Of a stretch of DNA of 64,000 bases, positions 31,351 to 40,690 are shown piece after piece; the first letter of the stretch is position 1, and each line of letters begins with the position of its first letter. Under the pieces are notes generated by a model, which was given only the letters and a program-made list of their open reading frames with translations, ran no database searches and was not told where the DNA came from. A program made the position numbers and the translations under genes. The stretch is taken from the NCBI GenBank assembly GCA_022414725.1, contig CM039464.1, positions 48,601,598 through 48,665,597 on the forward strand. Reading direction: 5' to 3'. The DNA is from Microglena sp. YARC (Eukaryota; Chlorophyta; Chlorophyceae; Chlamydomonadales; Chlamydomonadaceae).

Positions 31351-32090
31351 ACCTAGACAACCCTGATGGGGGTCATGCTAATCAAACCTGATGAACAATG
31401 GGGGATAATGATCCCGAAACTTCTCATGTACCCAAATATGATTATTCCGATTCTGGAAAACAAAAAGATCATAACCAGATTCAAAGGACGAGGAAGTTCT
31501 GAGCTTAGAGAACTGGTTACACATCCGCGCCTTTCGAACAGCGACCAGTTGGGACCCTGCACACCAGTAGGCTATCCTCCACTATGATAATGGTTTCTAA
31601 ACTTCTCATGTACCTATATATGATTATTTAGATTCAGGAAAACAAAAGATCATAACCAGATTCGAAGGGACGAGGAAGTTCTGAGCTTAGAGAACTGGTT
31701 ACAGATCCGTGCCATTCGAACTGCGACCAGTTGGGACCCTGCACGCCAGTAGGCTATCCTACACCTAGATAATGGTTTCTAAACTTCTTAGGTACCTATA
31801 TATGATTATATCGATTCAGGAAAACAAAATATCATAACCAGAATCGAAGGGACGGGGAAGTTCTGAGCTTAGAGAACTAGTTACAGATCCGCGCCTTTCG
31901 AACAGCTACCAATTGGGACCCTGCACGCCAGTAGGCTATCCTACACTACGATAATGGTTTCTAAACTTCTTAGGTACCTATATCTGATAAATTAGATTCA
32001 GGTAAACAAAATTTCATAACCAGATTCGAAGGGACGGGGAAGTTCTGAGCTTAGAGAACTGGTTACAGATCCGCGCCTTTCGAACAGCCC
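31351..32090 (+). repeat. Satellite A, ~185-bp unit, about four copies
   Basis: Units begin near GACCAGTTGGGACCCTGCA and contain GTAGGCTATCCTCCACTA, TAAACTTCTCATGTACC, ATCATAACCAGATTC and GGAAGTTCTGAGCTTAGAGA. Copies differ by about 5-8%. Confidence 0.92.
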
Positions 32091-33690
32091 AGATCGGTAA
32101 CTACTGATGTAAACTCAGAACTTCCTCGTTCCTTCGAATCTGCTTCTGATCTTTGGTTTTCCTGAATCGGACTGATCACATATAGGCACCTGACAAGTTT
32201 AGGGACCATTTTCCTGCTGTAGGATAGTTTATGGGGTTCAGGATCTCAACTGGTTACGGTTTAAAGAGCGCAGATCGGTAACTACTGATGTAAACTCAGA
32301 ACTTCCTCGTTCCTTCGAATCTGCTTCTGATCTTTGGTTTCCTGAATCGGACTGATCACATATAGGCACCTGACAAGTTCAGGGACCATTTTCCTACTGT
32401 AGGATAGTCTATGGGGGTCAGGATCTCAACTGGTTACGGTTTAAACAGCAGAGATCTGTAACTTGTGATTTAAACTCAGAACTTCCTCGTTCCTTCGAAT
32501 CTGCTTCTGATCTTTGGTTTTACTGAATCGGACTGATCACATATAGGCACCTGACAAGTTCAGGGACCATTTTCCTACTGTAGGATAGTCTATGGGGTTC
32601 AGGATCTCAACTGGTTACGGTTTAAACAGCACAGATCGGTAACTACTGATTTAAACTCAGAACTTCCTCGTTCCTTCGAATCTGCTTCTGATCTTTGGTT
32701 TTCCTGAATCGGACTGATCACATATAGGTACCTGACAAGTTCAGGGACCATTTTACTACTGTAGGATAGTCTATGGGGTTCAGGATCTCAACTGGTTACG
32801 GTTTAAACAGCACAGATCGGTAACTACTGATTTAAACTCAGAACTTCCTCGTTCCTTCGAATCTGCTTCTGATCTTTGGTTTTCCTGAATCGGACTGATC
32901 ACATATAGGTACCTGACAAGTTTAGGGACCATTTTCCTACTGTAGGATAGTTTATGGGGTTCAGGATCTCAACTGGTTACGGTTTAAACAGCGCAGATCG
33001 GTAACTACTGATGTAAACTCAGAACTTCCTCGTTCCTTCGAATCTGCTTCTGATCTTTGGTTTTCCTGAATCGGACTGATCACATATAGGCACCTGACAA
33101 GTTCAGGGACCATTTTCCTACTGTAGGATAGTTTATGGGGTTCAGGATCTCAACTGGTTACGGTTTAAACAGCGCAGATCGGTAACTACTGATTTAAACT
33201 CAGAACTTCCTCGTTCCTTCGAATCTGCTTCTGATCTTTGGTTTTCCTGAATCGGACTGATCACATATAGGTACCTGACAAGTTCAGGGACCATTTTCCT
33301 ACTGTAGGATAGTCTATGGGGTTCAGGATCTCAACTGGTTACGGTTTAAACAGCGCAGATCGGTAACTACTGATTTAAAACTCAGAACTTCCTCGTTCCT
33401 TCGAATCTGCTTCTGATCTTTGGTTTTCCTGAATCGGACTGATCACATATAGGTACCTGACAAGTTCAGGGACCATTTCCCTACTGTAGGATAGTTTATG
33501 GGGTTCAGGATCTCAACTGGTTACGGTTTAAACAGCGCAGATCGGTAACTACTGATGTAAACTCAGAACTTCCTCGTTCCTTCGAATCTGCTTCTGATCT
33601 TTGGTTTTCCTGAATCGGACTGATCCCATATGGGTACCTGACAAGTTCAGGGACCATTTTCCTACTGTAGGATAGTCTATGGGTTATGTT
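32091..33690 (-). repeat. Satellite B, ~181-bp unit, about nine copies, inverted relative to A
   Basis: Units contain GATCGGTAACTACTGATGT, AACTCAGAACTTCCTCGTT, CTGAATCGGACTGATCACAT and GGTTCAGGATCTCAACTGG. The complement of AACTCAGAACTTCCTCG matches GAGGAAGTTCTGAGC(TT) in A, and the GGTTACAGATC/GTAACCAGTT parts correspond, so A and B are diverged copies of one family meeting head to head at about 32090. B is more uniform than A (about 2-4% differences). Confidence 0.93.
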
Positions 33691-34308
33691 ATAAACATGT
33701 TTTATTACATTGATGACCTCTTTGACATATATTCCAAAGCATCCCTTATTCATATCTAAGTCTATGTAACTTAAAGGAAGTACGGTATGCAAAGATTTGA
33801 ATAGTTATTCATTAAATAATGCAGTTGTATTCACTGCTGAAATTGGGCCGAAATACCTACGGTTAATAAGCATTGTAGACCCTTGTGCTAACCGTAGATT
33901 CCCTTTCCTACCCTTGCTGGCCCTTCACCGTTGGTTCCTCTCTTCCCTGTTTCAATAAATCCGGGACGCGAACTGTTGTAGTGCTAGCTGGACTGTTGTT
34001 CCAAGCAACCGTGTACCGTACTCCTGTCCGGCTCTCAGCTGTCCCCGCGCCCAGTAGAAGATCCCTGGCAACGGAGCCCACGCACGCCAAACCCCTGAAC
34101 CCACAAACTGAACCGGCCAAGTGCAATTCGAGCCACCAGATTGTAAACTCGCATTCTGAACGCTACGCTACGATCCTCCTCTTCCTCTTTTTTTCTTCAC
34201 TTCGACTGGAGACAACTACTAACAAGGCAACGATCACAAGGCATACATGCATCTGGTCGCCAAATGCATCTTGGCCTTGTGATCGTTGCCTCGTTAGTGC
34301 AAGCTGCT
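33691..34308. other. Region upstream of the histone-like exon, no confirmed exon
   Basis: A plus-strand open frame (33885-34316) has no histone-like N-terminal sequence. An inverted repeat at 34219-34291 (AACAAGGCAACGATCACAAG versus its complement, with a ~30-nt loop) lies just before the histone exon. Confidence 0.4.
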
Positions 34309-34879
34309 CCTCGTAGTTACACGAGGCTAGTTCGACAAATTGTACAAGATTTCGGAAATTACAGAATCCAAGCAGGGGCCAAATTTGCCCCTTCAGGAAG
34401 CGACAGAGGCCTACTTGGTGGGCCTCTTCGAGAACACTAATCTGGCGGCTATACATGCCAAGCGGGTAACCATTATGCCCAAGGATATGCAGGTGCGCTA
34501 TCTACAGGGGGGGTGGGTGGGGGGTGGGTGGGCGGGGGTGGGGGGTAAGAGTTGGATCCACACAAAATATGCTGCAGCTTCTGGGCAGATCCCTAGGTGG
34601 GCAGTTGGCCTTTGGTAAAAATATGCTGCAGCTGCTGGGACCCGTACACGACAAAACACAACAGTACACTACACTACACTACACAACAGTACACAACACT
34701 ATACAACACTACACAACACTACACAACACTACACAACACTATAGAACAAGGGGGTTGGGAGGGGGATGGGGGGGGGGGGGGGGGGGGACTGAGCTACTTG
34801 AAACACTCACTCATTCACTAACTTTGATGTCTGTTTCCACTTGCAGCTCGCTCGGAGGATTCGAGGGGAGCGAAACTAG
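34309..34879 (+). pseudogene. Divergent histone H3, C-terminal half in two exons, one frameshift
   Basis: Exon 1 (about 34309-34492) encodes [18 protein letters not shown], then after a one-base shift near 34388-34394 [20 protein letters not shown] and [14 protein letters not shown]. The intron 34493-34846 (354 bp) starts GTGCGC and ends CCACTTGCAG. Exon 2 (34847-34879) encodes LARRIRGERN then TAG. Together these cover H3 from the alpha-2 N-terminal side to the end, in phase. The fold-critical text matches canonical H3, but the stretch RIQAGAKFA in place of RFQSSAVMA, and a final Asn in place of Ala, show a diverged variant. No N-terminal tail (K4/K9/K27 region) is visible upstream, so the gene is truncated or its first exons lie elsewhere. 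The intron holds ACACTAC repeats and G runs. Confidence 0.85.
34662..34742 (+). repeat. ACACTACACAAC short tandem repeat in the histone intron
   Basis: About eight imperfect copies of ACTACACAAC, followed by a G20 run. Simple-sequence filler of the intron. Confidence 0.85.
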
Positions 34880-34904
34880 GACTTGGCAAGAAGTTGTGGT
34901 GAGT

Positions 34905-35700
34905 TATGTTTTCATGCCTGAACCACCCTCATGTAACAACTTAATGAATGCATGTTACTTATCAATAATATCATAATATGGCTTAGCTGAACCTACCCAT
35001 ACTGTAGCCCGATAAGCGCCCTTGAGGCTGCTTGCTACAGAATGGGCGGAGATGCGATTTGCCTTGTATGGTATGCCTTAACCACCCTCATGTAACAACT
35101 TAATTAATGCATGTTACTTATCAATAATATCAGAATATGGCTTAGCTGAACCTACCCATACTGTAGCCCGATAAGCGCCCTTGAGGCTGCTTGCTACAGA
35201 ATGGGCGGGAGATGCGATTTGCCTTGTATGGTATGCCTTAACCACCCTCATGTAACAACTTAATTAATGCATGTTACTTATCAATAATATCAGAATATGC
35301 TTAGCTGAACCTACCCATACTGTAGCCCGATAAGCGCCCTTGAGGCTGCTTGCTACAGAATGGCGGGAGATGCGATTTGCCTTGTATGGTATGCCTTAAC
35401 CACCCTCATGTAACAACTTAATTAATGCATGTTACTTATGAATAATATCATAATATGGCTTAGCTGAACCTACCCATACTGTAGCCCGATAAGCGCCCTT
35501 GAGGCTGCTTGCTACAGAATGGGCGGGAGATGCGATTTGCCTTGTATGGTATGCCTGAACCACCCTCATGTAACAACTTAATTAATGCATGTCAGTAATA
35601 AAAAATATGGCTTAGCTGCACCTGCCCATTATGTAGCCGCATAAGCGCCCTTGAGGCTGCTTGCTACAAAATGGGTGGTCAATGCGTTTAGCCATGTATG
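34905..35700 (+). repeat. Satellite C, ~180-bp unit, four to five copies
   Basis: Units contain AACCACCCTCATGTAACAAC, ATGCATGTTACTTATCAATA, ATATGGCTTAGCTGAACCTA and GCGCCCTTGAGGCTGCTTGC. Unrelated in sequence to A/B but of the same length class. The last copy (from about 35560) is more diverged. Confidence 0.93.
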
Positions 35701-35810
35701 CATCCACCACCCTCTGCACACACTTAAGTCACCAACATGATAAGTGCAGCACATTCTAAGCAGCATTATCTTACTCATTCTAATGTTTTTCCCTTGCAGG
35801 TCATTCATGA

Positions 35811-35919
35811 ATGCTGGCTGTTGGAGCAAGTAAAGGACGAATATGCAGTAGTGGAGCTGCCTGGAAGCTGCCATCATGTGGTTGCCAAGCTTAGCCAATG
35901 GGATATTAAGGCATGTTAG
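35811..35919 (+). CDS. Probable exon of an unidentified gene
   Basis: Starts after the acceptor TTTTCCCTTGCAG and reads VIHECWLLEQVKDEYAVVEL ... KLSQWDIKAC to TAG at 35917-35919. It could join 34848-34901, read in a different frame from the histone tail (EGSETRTWQEVV, donor GTGAGTTA). In that case the histone gene and this product would be alternative readings of one transcript. No family recognised. Confidence 0.35.
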
Positions 35920-35954
35920 TGCCCTGAATATATAGTAGCATGGAGCAGTAATCA

Positions 35955-36075
35955 TAGGGTGACTTTAGTTTGGGTTTTGTTTTATGAGGTTTAAAGGTAC
36001 TGCCTGTCCTTGTTGACCAGGACAGGCAGTACCTTTAAACCCTCATACAAAAACCCAAAAATTTAATTTGAAATT
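35955..36075. repeat. Long hairpin, 23-bp perfect stem inside a ~45-bp imperfect stem
   Basis: GGTTTAAAGGTACTGCCTGT, CCT, loop TGTTGACC, then the exact complement (about 35988-36041). Outside the perfect part, TTTGGGTTTTGTTTTATGA and TCATACAAAAACCCAAA continue to pair. It has the same size class and 8-nt loop as the hairpin at 1015-1110. Confidence 0.92.
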
Positions 36076-36264
36076 TCAAGCACAGCAGTAGAGAGGCCTA
36101 TTATCCCTTCCACCACCTTGGACAATAGCCGGGCCTGGTAGTTGACAATATACAGCCTTCTTGTGCGATACCCACGAGAGCACTGTATTGTATTCATCAA
36201 TTGTGCGATACCCACAACGATGAATACTTTCCCGACTCCTGAATTAGACCTAACTTCCAGCCAG

Positions 36265-36665
36265 CTCCATTAGGTTGTACAGCTTCCAGCCATGGGTTGT
36301 ACAGCTTCCAGCTAGCTCCTTAGGTTGTAGAACTTCCAGCCAGCTTCAATAGACTTTTACTTTGTGTGGACAGGTTGTACAGCTTCTAGCCAGATCCATT
36401 AGGTTGTACAGCTTCCAGCCAGCTGCATTAGGTTGTACAGCTTCTAGACAGCTCCATTAGGTTGTAGAGCTTCCAGCCAGCTCCATTAGACTTTCACTTG
36501 TGTGGCAGGTTGTAAAGATTCCACCCAGCTCCATTAGGTTGTACAGCTTCCAGCCAGCTCCATAAGACTTTCACTTTGTGTGCCAGGTTGTATAGCTTCC
36601 AGCCAGCTCCATTAGGCTGTCTCTCTGTATATTAGGTTGTTGTGTAGCTTCGAGCCAGCTAAGCC
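36265..36665 (+). repeat. ~32-bp tandem repeat GTTGTACAGCTTCCAGCCAG
   Basis: About eleven imperfect copies of AGGTTGTACAGCTTCCAGCCAGCTCCATT, some with an inserted AGACTTTCACTTTGTGTG. No gene. Confidence 0.9.
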
Positions 36666-36829
36666 GTCCTCAGCAGGAAAATTAAATATATTATACCAAT
36701 TTGTTTTCTGGCATTATATTTGTTTCCTTTCTTGTAAAAGTTTCTTTCCTACAATTGTCCAAAGTGCGAGTACTTAAACACGCACACACACCCTACTTGG
36801 GCTGTTTCCAAACTCCTACATTCAACTTC

Positions 36830-36950
36830 AACTTGGTTACATAGCCAGACTTTCAACTTGGTTACATAGCCAGACTTCAACTTGGTTACGTAGCCAGACT
36901 TCAACTTGGTTACATAGCCAGACTTCAACTTGGTTACATAGCCAGTTGTG
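36830..36950 (+). repeat. 24-bp tandem repeat, five copies
   Basis: Unit ACTTCAACTTGGTTACATAG plus CCAG; copies differ at one or two bases. Confidence 0.92.
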
Positions 36951-37330
36951 ACACTTGAGATTACAGCCATCATCTTGCTAGCACCTACACCCCACCCTAT
37001 ATTTTTGTCTAGCCAATGAAAGCACAACTAATGTACTACAAGGTACGGATTTGTGCCGGTTATCGCTAGGCGCTCGCCCGCCTCGGATTCAAAGCTTCCT
37101 ACCTCTCGGCAGCCTACATATGGGAGCTTAGCTACATTTCGAAGTGCAATATCTTCGACCACCTTGAATTCCGTTTGATATTGTCTTGATTGACTTCCGT
37201 CTGATTCAATGAATAAGCTGCTTGAATTGAATCACTGATTCAAACTGTTTTCAAGGTACCCTGATTCAAGGGGAAAACCGCTTGATAGGGGTTCATTGAT
37301 TCAAACCAGTTGATTCAAACGATTTCAAAG
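36951..37330. other. No gene; TTGATTCAA-rich flank of the next array
   Basis: From about 37170, repeated TTGATTCAA and CTTGATT words mirror, in opposite orientation, the flank at 29590-29730 of the second dyad array. Confidence 0.5.
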
Positions 37331-37862
37331 GTCTGCCTAAATACCGACTTGCTAAATAACGACTGCCTAAATACCGACTGCCTAAATACCGACTGGCAGT
37401 GCATGCACAGTCCTCCCGTACGCGAAGGGGAGCCCCCCACCCCCAACACCCACACAATACACCCCAGTGCATGCACAGCCCTCCCGTACGCGTGGGGGAG
37501 CAGACACCCCTCCCCCTTCATCTCACCCTCAGTGTTTCGAAATTCCTCCCGTACGCGAATGGGAGACCCCCCCCCCCCCCCCCCCCCCCCCCCAAACCCC
37601 CCCCCCCCCCCCCCCCCACACACACACACCCTACCAATACACCCCAGTGCATGCACAGTCCTCCCATACGCGAAGGGGAGCCCCCCACCCCACACCCACC
37701 CCCCAGTGCATGCACAGCCCTCCCGTACGCGTGGGGGAGCAGACACCCCTCCCCCTTCATCTCACCCTCAGTGTTCCGAAATTCCTCCCGTACGCGTATG
37801 GGAGACCCCCACCCCCAACACCCACCCAATACACACCCAATACGCCTGGGGGATTGCCCCAA
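37331..37862 (-). repeat. Third dyad array with a CTAAATACCGACT border repeat
   Basis: Starts with about four CTAAATACCGACTGC units (37334-37397), then seven reverse-oriented dyads with the same GCATGCACTGGGG-type spacers as the other arrays, plus C runs. The border and flank match those of the 28.2-30.0 kb array in mirror order, so the array and flank form one mobile or duplicated module. Confidence 0.88.
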
Positions 37863-37926
37863 TAAAACTCATATAAAAATCCCTTTATGTCAACCCTATT
37901 AAGTCATTTTGTTTGCATGTCTTTAG

Positions 37927-39962
37927 GTTCGCTTCAAATGGAGCAGCAGATGAGACCCCTGCCCACGCTACTCACCTTGGGAATGGACTGACACCATTGG
38001 GGGTCACTGCAGACCGTGGGAGGGCCAACTCCGCAGTCAAATCCGTAGCCGGCAAAGCGAGGATGAGCACCTCAGGCTTAGGGGGGGACAACACCCCACG
38101 CGTATCGAGAGCCAACACCCCTACCGTGGCGGACAAGGAGGACAAACTTGGTTCACAACTCTCAGAGAAGCTGACATGGGCTAAGCTCACTTGGCCGAGA
38201 GACAACTCGCGAATGCACAAGGGGTCTACTTCTCCTTGGATGCTAGGAGGTTTCTTCCCCCAGAGCTTCCCGTCCGTATCCGTTTGTTCGACCCGATGCG
38301 AATCATAGCTTTGAAAAATGTCTTTGCACCCACAAGCATGACCCCGGCCATCATCTTGTTCATCGACATTGATGCAAACTTGAAACCGCTGGGTACACTT
38401 TGGAAGAACATCGACCTCGAATCTTTTTCGACCATGTTCAACAATGTCAGCGATGTGTCAGCTGAGTTTGGCGAGCCATGGGTCATCGGAGGCTACCACA
38501 GCTCCAAAGCATTGATCGACCTGACCCCGAGTGGGACGCCTCTCCGACAGTGCTGCCTGTACCGGCTGTCTTCGGTGCCGGGCGACACCTACTCGGACAA
38601 GCTTGGTAATGCCCGGTTTCTCTCCGCCAAGACAACGTCAGTGGCCAGTCGGCAGAGGGCTACGAGTCTCAGCCCTTCTTGATCTCGACCTACCTGTGGA
38701 GAGAGATGTACCTCAAAGCAAGTAGCCCGCCTCGGGCTGAGAAAGGGCATCACAGCTTTGAGTACAGTGCCTTTAGGTTCCAATGCGTGGCTGGGGACGA
38801 GAAGCTTGCGAGGCTATACAGCAACGAGGCGTCATCTTTGACACCACGCTTCAAGATCGTGAGTTTGACCCAGGACAGCTACGACAGGGCTTTCCTCATC
38901 ATGTCAAGCATGGACACCCGAACGATGATCGGCAGTAACATTACCCTCGAGCGCCTCCCCAACGTGGAGTGTGAAGTGACTATCTTGCCGACAGACAGAC
39001 CATCCTCTGACGAGGAAGAGGAACCCGAGGAGAAGGCAAAGGGTAAAGGCAAGGGGAAGGCAAGCCAACCGTGACCAATGTCAGGAATGTTACGTTGGAG
39101 GACATGGAGGATACGATGAGGCTGCCCCCTGCTGAATGCGGCGCCTTCCTCAACCTTGTGACGGAACACTTGTATGTTCACCAGGTTGAGGCTTTCAAGA
39201 AACAGTTGGACTCCGTTGACTCCGTCAGCTTTTCTCCCAAGGTATGTGAAATTAAACAGGGGGTGGGGGATTTAAAATTAAATAGGGGGTGTGAAATTAA
39301 ACAGGGGGTGGGGGTTTTAAATTAAACATGGGGTGTGAAATTAAACAGGGGTGGGGGAGTGGGAGAGGAGGGGGGGGGGGGGGGGGGGTGACTGCTCCAC
39401 CGCGCGTACGGGACGACTATGCATGCACTAAGTGGATGGTTGTGCTTGTAGGAGAGTTTGCATAGTTCTCTAGGTGACAAAGGGGATACGATTTTGACCA
39501 TTTGCATGCAACTTGGATTGCAATGATGTATATTTGAGCATGATCAAAAATAAACAAATACCTCTTACATGCTTGCTCAGACCTTTGCCGCTACATACAA
39601 GTTGGCATTGGATCATTCCGGCCGCCATGCAAGAGGCTGGTGATGACGCCAGAGCTAAGAATTTGGTGCACAAGCTCGTTGAAGATGACATGGAAGAGCT
39701 GAGTAGCCTCATGCCTGCAAAGCCTAGTGATGACATGCTAGGCCGAGTGTGGGACGAGCTGAAAGGCTTACGTAAAGATCACAGCGGATCAAAGCTCTTT
39801 CCAACTATGACAGATGAGGAATTCAAGACCATTGGGGGCAGGATAGTTGAGAGGTGCACCGACATCGCCACAGCACAGGCATTCATCGACGAACCATCGG
39901 CCCTCTTGATCACCATTGGAAAAATGATGAAGCAGATGAAGAGCATGGCTGAGGGGGAATGA
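37927..39962 (+). CDS. Multi-exon hypothetical gene with internal frame changes
   Basis: Exon 37927-39241 opens after GCATGTCTTTAG and ends before GTATGTG. It encodes a Thr/Ser-rich N-terminal part (KEDKLGSQLSEKLTWAKLTW), a globular part (RLFDPMRIIALKNVFAPTSM, FGEPWVIGGYHSSKALIDL, FLISTYLWREMYLKASS) and an acidic-then-Lys/Gly tail. Frame changes near 38200 and 38630 are required. A second intron (39242-39580) holds G runs and one dyad (about 39389). The last exon 39581-39962 (after TTGCTCAG) encodes a helical region (AKNLVHKLVEDDMEELSSLM) ending MKSMAEGE. No family recognised. The first intron contains the third dyad array. Confidence 0.45.
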
Positions 39963-40690
39963 GGTTGTAAAGCGGGCACGTGAATAATGGGATTAAGACG
40001 TTGTCAGGTTAGGAAGTAGGGTGATGTGTTCAGGTGCTAGGATAATGTTTTGTCGTGGTGGTGTAGTGCGTGGAGGTCTCGTAGAGTGCTGCAGCACCAA
40101 TGTGGACCTACCCAAATGTGTGTCCTCCACCACCACCGTGAATGGGGCTGTGAGGCAGTGAGGTTGGAAGTATATGAGTTATAAGGTAATGAGTTTTGAG
40201 GTTATGATTTACGGTTTGGAGATTGCGAGGTTATGAGTTATGAGTTACAAGGTAATGAGTTATGAGGTAATGAGTTAAGAGTTATGAGATTGCGAGGTTA
40301 CGAGTTACGAATGATGAGTTACAAGGTAATGACTTATGAGGTTTTGATGTAAGAGTTCAGAGATTGCGAGGTTATTAGTTACAATTTATGAGTTATGAGG
40401 TTATGAGTTATGAGTTATGTAACAAGATTCAATAATTGTCTAGGAATTGTCTCTTTCTCCAAAAACTAGAAAACAATCTTATGTTTAAAAACATAAGATG
40501 ATTCTAAGATAGTAAAGGAATTGTCTCTTTGTCGAAAAACTAGAAAACAATCTTATGTTCAAAAACATAAGAAGATTCGAAGAAATCCAGCAAAAAACTC
40601 ACAAATCAAGAAATTTGCCTAAACGGTCTTTTGATTTGAATCATAAGATTCCACAAATTTAGAAGCATCCACAAAATCGGCCGGGAACGC
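39963..40690. repeat. GAGTTATGAG-type low-complexity and hairpin remnants
   Basis: 40160-40430 is built of GAGTTATGAGGTAATGAGTT-like words. 40440-40590 has two copies of AATCTTATGTT(T/C)AAAAACATAAGA, a dyad. CGGCCGGGAACGCCAA at 40678 and the AACATAAGA words match, in the reverse direction, the 3' region of the LINE at 20690-20770. Confidence 0.7.

Noticed and set aside
33885..34316. N-terminal exon of the histone H3 gene
   Set aside because: No KQTARKS, KPHRYRPG or similar text in any frame; the open frame is unrelated.
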